NCBI RefSeq assembly: GCF_020463795.1
Contig: NZ_CP080025.1
Coordinates: 189,001-253,000 of the forward strand
DNA from: Echinicola marina
Lineage (GTDB): Bacteria; Bacteroidota; Bacteroidia; Cytophagales; Cyclobacteriaceae
DNA length: 64,000 nt
Reading direction: 5' to 3'
Shown here: piece by piece, positions 39,403-51,500 of the stretch
How the letters are laid out: each line of letters opens with the position of its first letter
How positions within the stretch are numbered: the first letter of the stretch is position 1
Notes under the pieces: generated by a model
The model's input: only the letters and a program-made list of their open reading frames with translations
What the model was told of the DNA's origin: nothing
Database searches by the model: none
Translations under genes and position numbers: made by a program

Positions 39403-39771
39403 TTACAATACTTCTGGTGCCAAAGATACGATCTTCATAAATTGCTTCTCTCTCAGCTCTCTTGCTACCGGCCCAAAGATACGTGTACCTCTTGGCTCGT
39501 CATTGTTGTTCAAAAGAACCGCTGCGTTATCTTCAAAACGGATATAAGATCCATCTTTTCTTCTAACTTCTTTTCGAGTTCTTACGATCACCGCTTTAGA
39601 AACGGTACCTTTTTTCATATTGCTGGAAGAAAGAGCAGACTTTACCGTCACGACAACTTTATCCCCGATAGAGGCATATCGCTTACCGGTTCCTCCCAGT
39701 ACTCGGATAACAAGCACTTCCTTGGCACCTGAATTATCCGCTACACTTAATCTGGATTCTGACTGTATCAT
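39403..39771 (-). CDS. rplN: 50S ribosomal protein L14
   Basis: This 122-residue protein, located at the subunit interface, reads [20 protein letters not shown], with [20 protein letters not shown] and [20 protein letters not shown]. It lies 2 bp after S17. Confidence 0.98.
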   Translation of the reverse strand: MIQSESRLSVADNSGAKEVLVIRVLGGTGKRYASIGDKVVVTVKSALSSSNMKKGTVSKAVIVRTRKEVRRKDGSYIRFEDNAAVLLNNNDEPRGTRIFGPVARELREKQFMKIVSLAPEVL

Positions 39772-39773
39772 GA

Positions 39774-40034
39774 TTATTTAGCTCTTTCTAATATTTCTAC
39801 TAATCTCCAACGCTTATTTTTACTCAGCGGACGAGTTTCGCTTATCTTAACGAGGTCGCCTTTACCACACTCGTTATTCTCGTCATGGGCCATAAATTTG
39901 GTAGTCTTAGCAACAAATTTACCGTAAATAGGGTGCTTCACCCTTCTCTCTACGGCTACAGTGATGGATTTATCCATTTTGCTGCTGACTACTTTTCCTA
40001 TTCTTTCTTTACGTAGATTTCTCTCAGTAGCCAT
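39774..40034 (-). CDS. rpsQ: 30S ribosomal protein S17
   Basis: This 86-residue OB-fold primary binder of 16S rRNA shows [39 protein letters not shown] and [19 protein letters not shown]. It lies between L29 and L14. Confidence 0.98.
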   Translation of the reverse strand: MATERNLRKERIGKVVSSKMDKSITVAVERRVKHPIYGKFVAKTTKFMAHDENNECGKGDLVKISETRPLSKNKRWRLVEILERAK

Positions 40035-40041
40035 CTTCTTC

Positions 40042-40236
40042 TTATTTAGCTAGTTGTTTTGCGCTCAAAAAAGTCTTCAATCTTGCGATAAGCTTTCTTG
40101 TCTCGCTAATTCTATTGGGATTCTCTATCGGAGAAATTGCATGGGCAAAACGTAACTTAGTTAGTTTTTCTTGCTCAGAGGCAATACGCTCGATGATTTC
40201 ACTCTCGGAGAGTGCTTTGATTTCAGAGTTTTTCAT
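40042..40236 (-). CDS. rpmC: 50S ribosomal protein L29
   Basis: This 64-residue two-helix protein sits near the tunnel exit. [18 protein letters not shown] and [20 protein letters not shown] are typical. It lies 8 bp after L16. Confidence 0.97.
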   Translation of the reverse strand: MKNSEIKALSESEIIERIASEQEKLTKLRFAHAISPIENPNRISETRKLIARLKTFLSAKQLAK

Positions 40237-40244
40237 AGTTCCTA

Positions 40245-40664
40245 TTATCCTACGTAATCTCTACGCACTACAAATTTTGTACTCACTGGAAGCTTTTGCT
40301 GAGCTAAACGAAGGGCCTCCTGGGCCAATTCCTTACTTACACCTGTAGCTTCAAAAAGGATAGTTCCTGGCTTGATTACTGCAACCCAGTATTCAGGAGC
40401 ACCTTTACCCTTACCCATACGAACCTCTGCAGGCTTCTTAGTGATAGGCTTATCAGGGAAAATCCTGATCCATACCTGACCTTCCCTTTTCATTGCTCTA
40501 GTCATCGCAATACGAGCTGCTTCAATTTGACGGGAGGTAATCCATCCTGCTTCTAAGGACTTGATACCAAAGTTACCGAAAGCGAGCGTATGCCCTCTTT
40601 GCGCGATCCCTTTGATACGCCCTTTTTGCATTTTTCTAAATTTCGTTCTTCTTGGCTGTAACAT
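40245..40664 (-). CDS. rplP: 50S ribosomal protein L16
   Basis: This 139-residue protein near the A site shows [40 protein letters not shown] and [20 protein letters not shown]. It is placed between S3 and L29. Confidence 0.98.
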   Translation of the reverse strand: MLQPRRTKFRKMQKGRIKGIAQRGHTLAFGNFGIKSLEAGWITSRQIEAARIAMTRAMKREGQVWIRIFPDKPITKKPAEVRMGKGKGAPEYWVAVIKPGTILFEATGVSKELAQEALRLAQQKLPVSTKFVVRRDYVG

Positions 40665-40688
40665 GATTTCTCACTTATGGGGTGAAAA

Positions 40689-41417
40689 TTAGTTATTTCT
40701 CTTTCTTCTCTTTGGTCCGCCTTCTCTTCTTCTACGACCGGCGCCACCTGATTTTTCATTAGCAATTCCAGCATTTGGAGAAAGATCTCTCTTTCCGTAT
40801 ACTTCGCCTTTGAAAATCCATACTTTGATACCGATGATACCGTAGATGGTGTTCGCTTCAGAAATAGCATAATCGATGTCAGCTCTCAATGTATGCAAAG
40901 GAATTCTTCCTTCTTTGTACATTTCAGATCTTGCCATCTCAGCACCTCCAAGACGTCCTGATAATTTGATTTTAATTCCTTCAGCACCTACTCTCATAGT
41001 GGCAGCAATTGATTGCTTCATTGCTCTTCTAAATGAGATCCTTGCTTGAAGTTGTTGAGCTATAGACTCTCCTACCAACTTGGCGTCCAACTCAGGACGT
41101 TTGATTTCAAAAATGTTGATTTGAACATCCTTGCTGGTAAGCTTTTTCAGCTCTTCTTTAAGTTTATCGACTTCAGCTCCACCTTTACCGATAACTACTC
41201 CTGGACGGGCAGTATGGATAGTAAGTGTGATTCTTTTTAGCGTTCTTTCGATAATAACCTTTGCAATGCCTCCCTTAGGGATCCTAGCATATACATATTT
41301 TCTGATCTTTTGATCTTCGTATAGTTTGTCGGCAAAATCTCTGCCGCCATACCAGTTAGAATCCCAGCCCTTAACGATACCTAGTCTAAGACCAATAGGG
41401 TTAACTTTTTGTCCCAT
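40689..41417 (-). CDS. rpsC: 30S ribosomal protein S3
   Basis: This 242-residue mRNA-entry protein has a KH domain (about 40-110; [20 protein letters not shown]) and a C-terminal S3 domain ([40 protein letters not shown]) ending in a basic tail [15 protein letters not shown]. It lies 9 bp after L22. Confidence 0.98.
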   Translation of the reverse strand: MGQKVNPIGLRLGIVKGWDSNWYGGRDFADKLYEDQKIRKYVYARIPKGGIAKVIIERTLKRITLTIHTARPGVVIGKGGAEVDKLKEELKKLTSKDVQINIFEIKRPELDAKLVGESIAQQLQARISFRRAMKQSIAATMRVGAEGIKIKLSGRLGGAEMARSEMYKEGRIPLHTLRADIDYAISEANTIYGIIGIKVWIFKGEVYGKRDLSPNAGIANEKSGGAGRRRREGGPKRRKRNN

Positions 41418-41426
41418 ATTCTAATC

Positions 41427-41816
41427 TTAATTAGCGTTTTCTTTTGTTTCTACTTCATCAGCGGTAAGCTCAGTGTTGAATGCATCAACCACCAAGATCA
41501 CATGATTTGATCTTTTACGAATTCTGTGGGCCCTACCTTGGGGAGCAGGTCTTAGTCTTTTAAGCATTCGACCACCATCTACTTGAATGGTCTTCACATA
41601 AAGATCAGCCTCTTCAAGTTTCACATCTGGATTTTTTGCTTGCCAGTTCGCTATGGCAGAAAGCAAAAGTTTCTCCAATTTAATCGCACCATGGTTAGGT
41701 GTGAATTTCAATATACTCAAGGCGTTGCCTACTCTTTGTCCTCTTACAAGGTCAGCTACAAGACGCATCTTACGAGGCGATGTAGGAACATTATTTAGTC
41801 TTGCTATTGCTTCCAT
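41427..41816 (-). CDS. rplV: 50S ribosomal protein L22
   Basis: This 129-residue protein lines the exit tunnel with a long hairpin ([38 protein letters not shown]). The N-terminal [17 protein letters not shown] is standard. It lies 2 bp after S19. Confidence 0.98.
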   Translation of the reverse strand: MEAIARLNNVPTSPRKMRLVADLVRGQRVGNALSILKFTPNHGAIKLEKLLLSAIANWQAKNPDVKLEEADLYVKTIQVDGGRMLKRLRPAPQGRAHRIRKRSNHVILVVDAFNTELTADEVETKENAN

Positions 41817-41818
41817 GA

Positions 41819-42097
41819 TTATCTCTTTCCTTTATCTTTTTTGGCAATGTGACCTCTAAAGTTTCTTGTAGGAGCAAATTCACCAAGCTTGTGACCTACC
41901 ATATTGTCTGTTACAAAAACTGGAATAAACTTGTTTCCGTTATGCACAGCAAAGGTATGGCCTACAAAATCCGGAGAGATCATAGATCTTCTTGACCAAG
42001 TCTTGATGACAGACTTTTTGCCGGATTCGTTCATTGCATCTACTTTTTTGGCCAAGTGATGAGCTATATAAGGCCCTTTTTTTAATGAACGTGCCAT
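41819..42097 (-). CDS. rpsS: 30S ribosomal protein S19
   Basis: This 92-residue head protein shows [40 protein letters not shown] and [20 protein letters not shown], all standard. It lies 2 bp after L2. Confidence 0.98.
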   Translation of the reverse strand: MARSLKKGPYIAHHLAKKVDAMNESGKKSVIKTWSRRSMISPDFVGHTFAVHNGNKFIPVFVTDNMVGHKLGEFAPTRNFRGHIAKKDKGKR

Positions 42098-42099
42098 AA

Positions 42100-42924
<825 letters not shown>

Positions 42925-42937
42925 GATTCTGATTCAA

Positions 42938-43225
42938 TTAAATTTCTCCGTAAAAGTCAATTACTTCTCCTTCGGCTACTTGTACAATAGCTTTCTTGAA
43001 AGCATTGGTATAACCGGATACTACTTTACTTTTTGTGTAACGTGTCTTCTGCTTCGCTGCATAACGCATAGTCCTAACAGACACCACCTTTACACCAAAC
43101 ATTTTCTCTACGGCTGCTTTGATTTCTGGTTTCTTTGCAGTTTTCTCAACCACAAATCCATAAACACCACTTTCGTTCAAGGCAGAAATCTTTTCCGTAA
43201 TCAAAGGCTTCTTTAGTATATCCAT
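42938..43225 (-). CDS. rplW: 50S ribosomal protein L23
   Basis: This 95-residue protein at the tunnel exit is a docking site for trigger factor and SRP. DILKKPLITEKISALNESG, EKMFGVKVVSVRTMRYAAK and the final KKAIVQVAEGEVIDFYGEI are typical. It lies 4 bp after L4. Confidence 0.97.
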   Translation of the reverse strand: MDILKKPLITEKISALNESGVYGFVVEKTAKKPEIKAAVEKMFGVKVVSVRTMRYAAKQKTRYTKSKVVSGYTNAFKKAIVQVAEGEVIDFYGEI

Positions 43226-43229
43226 TGTA

Positions 43230-43859
43230 TTACTTCGATAAAAGGGTTTCTAACTTACTTACTGAACCTTCACAAAGCACCAATGTATCAGCGTGAAGCA
43301 AATCATAAGTATTCACATCATTCACTGTTCTAACCTGTGCCTTTGGTAGGTTTCTACTTGACAAATAAACATTCTTATTAGCTTCAGGAAGCACAAACAA
43401 TGTCTTCTTATCCGCCAAAGAAAGACCTGACAATAACGATACAAAGTTTTTGGTTTTGATAGAATCAAAGTTCACATCTTCCAAAACTGTAAGGCTATTA
43501 TCCTGTACTTTGTAAGTAAGGGCAGACTTTCTTGCCAACTGCTTTACTTTCTTGTTCAATTTGAAAGAATAGTTTCTTGGTCTAGGACCGAATACTCTTC
43601 CTCCACCTCTGAACAATGGAGATTTTATAGAACCAGCTCTGGCACCACCTGTACCTTTTTGCTTCTTGATTTTCTTAGTTGAGCCGGCTATCTCAGCCCT
43701 CTCTTTGCTCTTGTGCGTACCCTGTCTTTGGTTGGCCAAAAACTGCTTCACATCCAGGTAGATCGCATGATCATTAGGCTCGATCGCGAAAATATCGTCA
43801 GAAAGACTAATCTTTCTACCTGTCTCTTCACCGTTATGTTTTAATACTGCTAATTCCAT
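43230..43859 (-). CDS. rplD: 50S ribosomal protein L4
   Basis: This 209-residue protein has its tunnel loop in [40 protein letters not shown], followed by the globular part. In E. coli L4 represses the S10 operon. Here the gene lies 4 bp after L3, in an operon whose leader hairpin (44520-44543) could serve a similar role. Confidence 0.98.
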   Translation of the reverse strand: MELAVLKHNGEETGRKISLSDDIFAIEPNDHAIYLDVKQFLANQRQGTHKSKERAEIAGSTKKIKKQKGTGGARAGSIKSPLFRGGGRVFGPRPRNYSFKLNKKVKQLARKSALTYKVQDNSLTVLEDVNFDSIKTKNFVSLLSGLSLADKKTLFVLPEANKNVYLSSRNLPKAQVRTVNDVNTYDLLHADTLVLCEGSVSKLETLLSK

Positions 43860-43863
43860 TTGA

Positions 43864-44496
43864 TTACTTCTCTAAAATAACGAAAGAATTTTTTGGACCA
43901 GGGACAGAGCCACTTACCAAGATCAAGTTCTTTTCAGGATAGACTTTCAATACCTTAAGGTTCAAAACCTTCACGCGGCTACCCCCCATTCTACCTGCCA
44001 TTCTCAAGCCTTTGAAGACTCTTGAAGGCCAAGAACAAGCACCGATGGAACCTGGGTGTCTTTGACGGTTATGCTGACCATGAGTCGCTCCACCTACACC
44101 ACCGAATCCGTGACGTTTTACTACACCTTGGAAACCTTTACCTTTAGAGGTACCAATAGCATCAACGAAGTCACCTTCACCGAATACCTCACCAGCTTTT
44201 ACGGTTTTCCCTAAATCCACCTGACCTTCAAATTCAACTCTGAAGTCTCTGAATTCTACAACTTTCTGTTTAGGAGTGGTACCGGCCTTTTTGAAATGAC
44301 CTAAAAGTGGCTTAGGAGTGTTTTTCTCCTTACGCTCACCGTACCCTAACTGAACAGCGCTGTACCCGTCTGTTTCAACATTTTTTACTTGCGTCACTAC
44401 GCAAGGACCAGCTTCTATTAACGTGCATGCGACATTACGCCCATCGGCACTGAAAATGCTAGTCATTCCTACTTTTTTACCTATTATTCCAGACAT
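43864..44496 (-). CDS. rplC: 50S ribosomal protein L3
   Basis: This 210-residue protein reaches the peptidyl transferase centre. [40 protein letters not shown] and [20 protein letters not shown] are standard. It is the first gene of its transcript: a perfect promoter match at 44558-44588 and a leader hairpin precede it, while S10 upstream is closed off by a terminator. Confidence 0.98.
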   Translation of the reverse strand: MSGIIGKKVGMTSIFSADGRNVACTLIEAGPCVVTQVKNVETDGYSAVQLGYGERKEKNTPKPLLGHFKKAGTTPKQKVVEFRDFRVEFEGQVDLGKTVKAGEVFGEGDFVDAIGTSKGKGFQGVVKRHGFGGVGGATHGQHNRQRHPGSIGACSWPSRVFKGLRMAGRMGGSRVKVLNLKVLKVYPEKNLILVSGSVPGPKNSFVILEK

Positions 44497-44519
44497 CTTC
44501 TGTTATATAATATAATTAT

Positions 44520-44543
44520 GCACAAGTATTTACACACTTGTGC
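44520..44543 (-). promoter_or_regulatory. Leader hairpin of the rplC operon
   Basis: GCACAAGT pairs perfectly with ACTTGTGC (44520-44527 with 44536-44543, 8-base loop) within the 5' leader of the L3 mRNA, about 8 nt after the predicted transcription start. It has no T-run in the sense direction, so it is not a terminator; a regulatory role is possible. Confidence 0.5.
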
Positions 44544-44557
44544 CTTTTTAAGGACTG

Positions 44558-44588
44558 CAAAGTTAGTAATTTATAAACACCTTACAAA
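44558..44588 (-). promoter_or_regulatory. Promoter of the rplC (L3-S14) operon
   Basis: On the minus strand TTTG (44585-44588), exactly 19 bases, then TAACTTTG (44558-44565) match the Bacteroidota consensus perfectly. The predicted transcription start is near 44551, about 55 nt before the L3 ATG. Confidence 0.8.
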
Positions 44589-44692
44589 TTACAACTTATA
44601 TATTTTCAAACATTTACAAAAATATTGTTCTATAAGTCACCAACTTACAACGCCTTTAACCAAATAATCTATGAGAAAAAACCACATAAAAG

Positions 44693-44724
44693 AAAAACCT
44701 GTCCACCGAAGCAGACAGGTTTTT
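44693..44724 (-). terminator. Terminator after rpsJ
   Basis: AAAAACCTGTC and GACAGGTTTTT form a perfect 11-bp stem with TTTTTC at the 3' end on the minus strand, 23 bp after the S10 stop. It ends the S12-S7-EF-G-S10 transcript before the L3 promoter. Confidence 0.88.
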
Positions 44725-44746
44725 CTTATCTTAGATCATATCCAGA

Positions 44747-45052
44747 TCAAACTTTGATCTCTACATCTACACCACTAGGAAGTTCGATTTTCATCAAAGC
44801 ATCCACTGTTTTAGAACTGTTAGAGTAGATATCAACCAATCTTTTGTAAGTACACAATTGGTACTGATCTCTAGCCTTCTTATTTACGTGTGGAGATTTC
44901 AACACTGTAAATTTCTCCTTTTTAGTAGGCAATGGAATTGGACCAACTACCACAGCACCTGTAGTTTTCACAGCTTTTACGATTTTCTCAGATGACTTGT
45001 CCACCAAAGTATGATCGTAAGACTTAAGTTTTATTCTAATTTTCTGATTCAT
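44747..45052 (-). CDS. rpsJ: 30S ribosomal protein S10
   Basis: This 101-residue protein also acts in NusB/NusG antitermination complexes. [20 protein letters not shown] and [20 protein letters not shown] are standard. It lies 12 bp after fusA and is followed by a terminator, so it belongs to the str-type operon and not to the L3 operon as in E. coli. Confidence 0.98.
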   Translation of the reverse strand: MNQKIRIKLKSYDHTLVDKSSEKIVKAVKTTGAVVVGPIPLPTKKEKFTVLKSPHVNKKARDQYQLCTYKRLVDIYSNSSKTVDALMKIELPSGVDVEIKV

Positions 45053-45064
45053 TTTCTTTTAGTT

Positions 45065-47185
45065 TTAGGCTTTAGCTCCTTTAACTTCGGCAATAACACC
45101 TTCAGCTATATTATTAGGAACAGGCTCATAATGAGAGAATGTCAATGAGGCAGTAGCTCTACCTGATGAAATTGTTCTTAGGTCAGTGATATAACCAAAC
45201 AACTCTGACAATGGAACTGCAGCTTTGATTACAGATGAAGTACCTTTGGTATCCATACCCTTCATCAAACCTCTTCTTCTGTTCAAGTCACCTGTGATAG
45301 GACCAGTATACTCATCTGGAGTAACAACGTCTACTGACATTACTGGCTCCAACAACTGTGGCTTACACTTCTTAGCAGCTTCCTTGAAACCTATTCTAGC
45401 AGCTAGTTCAAAAGAAAGTGCATCTGAATCGACATCGTGGAAAGATCCATGGAACAATCTAACCTTCATGGCTTCTACTGGATACCCAGCCAAAGGGCCA
45501 TTCTTCATTGCTTCTTGGAAACCTTTCTGTATAGCCGGGATAAATTCTTTTGGAATAACACCACCAACGATTCCGTTTACAAATTCCAAACCTGGTTTAA
45601 CTTCTCCAGTTTCAGCATCAGCCTCTTTTGGTCCAAGTTCGAATACGATATCGGCAAACTTACCTTTACCACCTGACTGCTTCTTATAAACTTCTTTGTG
45701 CTCTACGCTACCAAACAAAGCTTCTTTATAAGCAACTTGAGGGGCACCTTGGTTCACCTCTACTTTAAATTCTCTTTTCAGACGGTCCATGATGATATCA
45801 AGGTGAAGCTCACCCATACCTCTAAGGATAGTCTGTCCAGTTTCATGATCCGTATTTACCTGCAAGGTAGGATCCTCTTCCACCAATTTGGCAACAGCCA
45901 TACCTAACTTATCAACGTCAGCTTGAGTCTTAGGCTCGATAGCGTAACCGATAACAGGCTCAGGGAAGATCATGGATTCCAATACTACTTTACGGTTTTC
46001 AGCGCAAAGCGTATCACCAGTTTTAATATCTTTAAATCCAACAACAGCACCGATATCACCAGCCTCTAGTCGTTCGATTTGATTTTGCTTATTAGCGTGC
46101 ATTTGGAACACACGAGAAATACGCTCTTTATTTCCAGAACGGCTATTGAATACATAAGATCCAGACTCAAGAACACCTGAGTAAGCTCTTACGAAACAAA
46201 GACGCCCTACGAATGGGTCAGTTGCGATCTTAAAGGCAAGACCTGCAAAAGGCTCATCAGTATTAGGTGCAATAGATACTTCCTTCTCTTCATCATCTAA
46301 GTCATGACCGATGATATTATCTTTATCCAAAGGAGAAGGTAGCAATTCCATTACTAGATCTAGCATGGTCTGTACACCTTTGTTTTTGAAAGAAGATCCA
46401 CATACCATCGGAACAATTTTCATATCGATGGTTGCTTTTCTAAGAGCAGAAAGAATCTCTTCTTCAGTGATTGAATCAGAATCTTCGAAGAATTTCTCCA
46501 TCAAAGTCTCATCGTATTCAGCCACAGCTTCAAGTAAATACTCTCTGTATTCCTCTACTTCATCTTTCATATCTTCAGGAATCGGAACTTCTTCGAAAGT
46601 CATCCCCATATCCTCTTCATTCCAAACGATCGCACGGTTATTGATCAAGTCAACAACACCACGGAATTTGTCTTCCGCACCGATTGGAATTTGCAAAGGA
46701 ACTGCATAGCTCCCTAGCATTTCTTTTACTTGCTTACAAACTTCAAGGAAGTTAGCTCCTGCACGGTCCATTTTGTTAACAAAACCGATACGAGCTACTT
46801 TATAATTATCAGCTAGTCTCCAGTTAGTTTCAGACTGAGGCTCAACACCATCCACAGCACTAAACAAGAACACCAAACCATCAAGTACCCTTAGAGATCT
46901 GTTTACCTCTACAGTAAAGTCTACGTGACCCGGAGTATCGATAATGTTGATTTGGTATTTCTTATCTCTGTATGGCCAAAAAACGGTAGTCGCAGCAGAA
47001 GTAATAGTAATACCTCTTTCTTGCTCCTGCGCCATCCAGTCCATAGTAGCGGCTCCATCGTGAACCTCACCAATCTTGTGAGATACACCAGAGTAAAAAA
47101 GGATACGCTCAGTGGTAGTTGTCTTTCCGGCATCGATGTGGGCAGCGATACCGATGTTTCTTGTTAATCTTAAATCTCTTGCCAT
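45065..47185 (-). CDS. fusA: elongation factor G
   Basis: This 706-residue translocation GTPase shows G1 [19 protein letters not shown], the switch II segment [20 protein letters not shown], and G4 [10 protein letters not shown]. Domain II to V follow, including [15 protein letters not shown] at the end. It lies 6 bp after S7 in the S12-S7-EF-G-S10 transcript. Confidence 0.98.
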   Translation of the reverse strand: MARDLRLTRNIGIAAHIDAGKTTTTERILFYSGVSHKIGEVHDGAATMDWMAQEQERGITITSAATTVFWPYRDKKYQINIIDTPGHVDFTVEVNRSLRVLDGLVFLFSAVDGVEPQSETNWRLADNYKVARIGFVNKMDRAGANFLEVCKQVKEMLGSYAVPLQIPIGAEDKFRGVVDLINNRAIVWNEEDMGMTFEEVPIPEDMKDEVEEYREYLLEAVAEYDETLMEKFFEDSDSITEEEILSALRKATIDMKIVPMVCGSSFKNKGVQTMLDLVMELLPSPLDKDNIIGHDLDDEEKEVSIAPNTDEPFAGLAFKIATDPFVGRLCFVRAYSGVLESGSYVFNSRSGNKERISRVFQMHANKQNQIERLEAGDIGAVVGFKDIKTGDTLCAENRKVVLESMIFPEPVIGYAIEPKTQADVDKLGMAVAKLVEEDPTLQVNTDHETGQTILRGMGELHLDIIMDRLKREFKVEVNQGAPQVAYKEALFGSVEHKEVYKKQSGGKGKFADIVFELGPKEADAETGEVKPGLEFVNGIVGGVIPKEFIPAIQKGFQEAMKNGPLAGYPVEAMKVRLFHGSFHDVDSDALSFELAARIGFKEAAKKCKPQLLEPVMSVDVVTPDEYTGPITGDLNRRRGLMKGMDTKGTSSVIKAAVPLSELFGYITDLRTISSGRATASLTFSHYEPVPNNIAEGVIAEVKGAKA

Positions 47186-47191
47186 CTTGTA

Positions 47192-47659
47192 TTAGAATCT
47201 AAAATGTGAGAATGCTTTGTTGGCTTCTGCCATTCTGTGGGTATCATCCTTCTTCTTAACAGCAGCACCTTCACCCTTTGAAGCAGCTATGATTTCTCCA
47301 GCCAGTCTATCCATCATGGTCTTCTCACCTCTTTTTCTTGAAAAAGTGATCATCCACTTGATCCCAAGTGACATTTTTCTTTCTGGCCTTACTTCCATTG
47401 GAACCTGGAATGTTGCACCACCAACTCTACGACTCTTCACCTCTACAGATGGAGTGATATTGTTAAGCGCTTTTTTCCAAACCTCAAGACCATTCTCACC
47501 CAATTTTTCTTCTACTTTGTCTACTGCATCGTAGAAAATTTTGTAAGCAATACTCTTCTTCCCATCAACCATAAGACAGTTAACAAACTTGGTCACCAAA
47601 GTATCATTAAACTTTGGATCAGGAAGAATATATCTCTTTTTTGGTTTCGCTTTTCTCAT
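47192..47659 (-). CDS. rpsG: 30S ribosomal protein S7
   Basis: This 155-residue assembly initiator of the 30S head shows [20 protein letters not shown], the central [20 protein letters not shown] and [15 protein letters not shown]. In E. coli it represses the str operon. It lies 21 bp after S12. Confidence 0.98.
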   Translation of the reverse strand: MRKAKPKKRYILPDPKFNDTLVTKFVNCLMVDGKKSIAYKIFYDAVDKVEEKLGENGLEVWKKALNNITPSVEVKSRRVGGATFQVPMEVRPERKMSLGIKWMITFSRKRGEKTMMDRLAGEIIAASKGEGAAVKKKDDTHRMAEANKAFSHFRF

Positions 47660-47680
47660 TGTTCAGTTTTTTTCAATTGA

Positions 47681-48061
47681 TTATTTCTTGTCCTTAGGAC
47701 GTTTCGCACCGTACTTAGAGCGACCTTGCTTACGGTCTTTAACCCCTGCAGTATCTAGTGCACCACGGATGATGTGATAACGTACACCTGGCAAATCTTT
47801 CACACGACCACCTCTAATCAATACGATAGAGTGTTCTTGCAAATTGTGACCTTCACCTGGAATGTAAGCATTCACTTCTTTTCCATTTGTCAATCTAACC
47901 CTGGCTACTTTTCTCATAGCCGAGTTAGGCTTCTTTGGTGTAGTAGTATACACCCTGGTACAAACACCCCTTCTTTGAGGACAAGCATCCAAAGCTCTAG
48001 ACTTTGATTTTGACTCAAGGGTAGTTCTACCTTTTCTAACTAACTGTTGTATAGTAGGCAT
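47681..48061 (-). CDS. rpsL: 30S ribosomal protein S12
   Basis: This 126-residue decoding-site protein reads [20 protein letters not shown] and carries the lysines at the known streptomycin-resistance positions, in [18 protein letters not shown] and [13 protein letters not shown], in wild-type form. It is the first gene of its operon, with a perfect promoter at 48107-48137. Confidence 0.98.
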   Translation of the reverse strand: MPTIQQLVRKGRTTLESKSKSRALDACPQRRGVCTRVYTTTPKKPNSAMRKVARVRLTNGKEVNAYIPGEGHNLQEHSIVLIRGGRVKDLPGVRYHIIRGALDTAGVKDRKQGRSKYGAKRPKDKK

Positions 48062-48106
48062 TAACTGATAATTTTAATACTCCTTTAACATATGAAATTT
48101 GGACTG

Positions 48107-48137
48107 CAAAGGTAACGAAATCGATAAAACAAACAAA
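48107..48137 (-). promoter_or_regulatory. Promoter of the rpsL-rpsG-fusA-rpsJ operon
   Basis: On the minus strand TTTG (48134-48137), exactly 19 bases, then TACCTTTG (48107-48114) match the Bacteroidota consensus perfectly, with the predicted start about 40 nt before the S12 ATG. Confidence 0.8.
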
Positions 48138-48157
48138 ATTAAAGGGTTATATTTTAT

Positions 48158-48487
48158 TTAAGCCTCTCCTAATGTTCCTCCAAAATTCATCGGGAATTCT
48201 GGCGTTTCTGTTCCTGATTCAATTTTCCCAAATGCATTCTCGTACTTTTCTATATTATCCTTCAGTGCGGACAATAACCTTTTAGCATGATCAGGGGTCA
48301 TAATGATCCTTGACTTGACCCTTGCCTTGGGCACTCCAGGCATCAAACGTATAAAATCAATTACAAACTCAGAATTGGAATGCGCTATCATTGCCAGATT
48401 GGAATAAATACCTTCAGCAATCTCATCAGTCAATTCCACATTGATCTGCTGATTATTGTGCTTTTTATCGTCTTTATTATCTTCCAT
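48158..48487 (-). CDS. DUF3467 family protein
   Basis: This 109-residue soluble protein has the DUF3467 pattern: INVELTDEIAEGIYSNLAMI, SEFVIDFIRLMPGVPKARVK and RIIMTPDHAKRLLSALKDNI. It is conserved in Bacteroidota, commonly beside rpoC, with no known function. It starts 17 bp after a strong hairpin that ends rpoC, leaving no room for a promoter between hairpin and start; it is therefore probably expressed by read-through or from a promoter inside rpoC. Confidence 0.9.
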   Translation of the reverse strand: MEDNKDDKKHNNQQINVELTDEIAEGIYSNLAMIAHSNSEFVIDFIRLMPGVPKARVKSRIIMTPDHAKRLLSALKDNIEKYENAFGKIESGTETPEFPMNFGGTLGEA

Positions 48488-48503
48488 TTCCCTTTTAATT
48501 AAA

Positions 48504-48530
48504 AAAAGGCCTGCGATTTACAGGCCTTTT
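48504..48530 (-). terminator. Terminator or attenuator after rpoC
   Basis: AAAAGGCCTG and CAGGCCTTTT form a perfect stem followed by seven T on the minus strand, 20 bp after the rpoC stop and 17 bp before the DUF3467 start. Confidence 0.85.
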
Positions 48531-48549
48531 ATATAAAGTTAAACTATAA

Positions 48550-51500
48550 TTACTTTACGGCTTCCTTAGTCTTACGCGAGCCTTTTTCCTTTTCAGAAGT
48601 GGAAAGTTTTTCCAATTCATCCTTGGATCCAACGATAATATCTTTGAAATATCGCTGACCTGTACCCGCAGGAATCAAGTGACCTACGATCACGTTCTCT
48701 TTCAGACCAAGTAACTCATCACGCTTACCTCTGATGGCCGCTTCACTCAATACTTTGGTTGTTTCCTGGAAGGAAGCTGCCGAGATAAAGCTTTCAGTAC
48801 CCAATGAAGAGGCAGTGATACCTTGAAGGGTTGGTTTAGAAACTGCAGTTTCTGCATCTCTAACCTGTACCAATTTCAAGTCTTTACGCTTCAAGCTTGA
48901 ATTCTCATCCCTAAGTCTTCTTGCAGTGATGATCATACCTGCTTTAAGGGTTGCAGAATCTCCAGGCTCCATAACAACCTTCTTATCAAGAATATTATCA
49001 TTTTCCTCACGGAAAGCCCACTTATCTACTACTTGTCCTTGTAGGAATCCAGTATCACCTGCATCAAGGATTTCAACTTTTTGCATCATCTGGCTAACAA
49101 TAACCTCAATGTGCTTATCATTGATTTTCACACCTTGTAATCGGTATACTTCTTGGATTTCATTTACCAAATACTCCTGAACAGCAGTTGGTCCCTTAAT
49201 TGAAAGGATATCATTAGGAGTAATAGCACCATCAGAAAGTGCTTCACCAGCTCTAATAAAATCATTTTCCTGAACCAAAATGTGTTTAGACAATGATACC
49301 ATATATCGCTTCTTCACGCCATCTTTAGATTCTATAAAGATTTCACGGTTACCACGCTTGATACCACCATAGGTTACCACACCGTCAATTTCAGAAACTA
49401 CTGCAGGGTTAGATGGGTTACGTGCTTCGAAAAGCTCGGTTACCCTTGGAAGACCACCGGTAATATCTCTTGTCTTACCTACAGAACGAGGGATTTTAAC
49501 AAGAATCTGACCAGCTTTAACTTTGTCTCCTTCTTCCACTGCAAGGTGAGCACCTACAGGTATATTGTATCCTTTGGTCTCATCCCCATAGTTTACAACT
49601 ACAGCAGGGTTTTTAGTTTTATCTTTGGTATCGATAATTACTTTCTCTCTATAACCGGTTTGGTCATCGGCTACTTCTTTGAAAGTAATACCTTCTATAA
49701 TGGAATCAAAAGATACCTCACCGTCAAACTCAGACAGGATCACGGCGTTATATGGATCCCAAGTACACAAGGAATCACCTTTACCAATTTTCTGACCATC
49801 CTTCACATTAAGGATCGCACCATATGGTACGTGGTTTGAAACTAGTGTCTTTCCAGATTTAACATCATTGATCTTAATCTCACCAGATCTACCCATTACA
49901 ATAGCTACAGGATCTCCATCCTTATTGGTCGTATCAATCCATCTCATTTCCTCTTCAAATTCAACAACACCTTCAAACTTGGCATTGATGCTTGCTTCAA
50001 CGGAAATATTAGATGCGGTACCCCCAACGTGGAAGGTTCTCAAAGTAAGCTGCGTACCAGGCTCACCAATAGACTGGGCAGCAATTACCCCTACGGACTC
50101 ACCGCTTTGTACTATATTTCCAGTAGTCAAGTTTCTACCATAACACTTGGTACAAACTCCTCTTCTAGACTCACAAGTCAATACTGACCTGATCTCAACT
50201 TCTTCAACTGCAGACTCATCAACTTTCTTCGCCAATTCGTCAGAGATCTCCTCACCAGATTGGATGATTACCTCATCAGTAATCGGATCAATCACATCGT
50301 GAACAGATACCCTACCTACAATACGCTCAGATAAAGGCTCTACAATCTCATCATTGTCTTTCAATGCCTGAACTACCAGACCTCTTAAGGTTCCGCAATC
50401 CTCTTCAGATACAATTACATCCTGAGCAACATCCACCAATCTTCTGGTCAAGTAACCAGCATCGGCAGTTTTCAAGGCTGTATCGGCAAGACCTTTACGG
50501 GCACCGTGAGTAGAGATAAAGTATTCCAATACATCTAGACCTTCTTTAAAGTTAGAAAGAATCGGGTTTTCGATAATCTCACCTACAGAACCTTGAAGGT
50601 TTTTCTGCGGCTTGGCCATCAATCCCCTCATACCACCTAGCTGACGAATCTGTTCTCTTGAACCCCTCGCACCTGAGTGCATCATCATATAAATAGCATT
50701 GAATCCTTGCTTATCCTCTTCCATCTGCTTCATCAAGATGTTAGTCAGATTGGAGTTGGTTCTGGTCCAGATATCAATTACCTGGTTATAACGCTCGTTA
50801 TCCGTAATAAGACCCATCAGGTAGTTATTCCATACCTGATCCACCTCTTCCTTAGCTTTAGTGATCAAAGGATCTTTATCTTCAGGGATAATCACATCAT
50901 TCAATCCCATGGATAGACCACCTTGGTAGGCCATCTGGAATCCAAGATGCTTGATATCATCCAAGAATTTAGCACTTCGAGCGATACCACATATTTTAAC
51001 TACCTCAGCGATAATTTGCTGAAGTTTTTTCTTCGTAAGCAATTCGTTCACATAACCTACTTCCTCAGGAACGAACTGGTTAAAGATCAATCGACCAGCA
51101 ACAGTCTCTATCACTTTTTCAACCAAAGATCCATCTTCTTCCCTAACAGTAACCTTGCAATTTATATAAGCATGCTGAGAAATAACTCCTTCGTTCAAGG
51201 CAATTACTACATCTTCCTCACCATAGAAAGTCATTCCCTCACCAGCAACAGGCTCTTCAGGAGTAGATCTTCTACCTTTGGTTACATAATAAAGACCCAA
51301 TACCATATCCTGGGATGGTACGGTAATAGGCGCACCATTTGCAGGGTTAAGGATGTTATGTGATGAAAGCATCAAAGTAGAAGCTTCCAAAATAGCCTCA
51401 TGGCCAAGTGGTACGTGAACCGCCATCTGGTCACCATCGAAATCGGCGTTGAAGGCTGTACAAACCAATGGGTGAAGCTGAATAGCTTTTCCTTCTATCA

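Noticed and set aside
45225-45689. 154-codon plus-strand ORF opposite fusA
   Set aside because: It is antisense to a fully conserved EF-G region, low-complexity, and has no recognisable domain; a shadow frame.
50923-51363. 146-codon plus-strand ORF opposite rpoC
   Set aside because: The composition mirrors the conserved rpoC sequence on the other strand; no family features.
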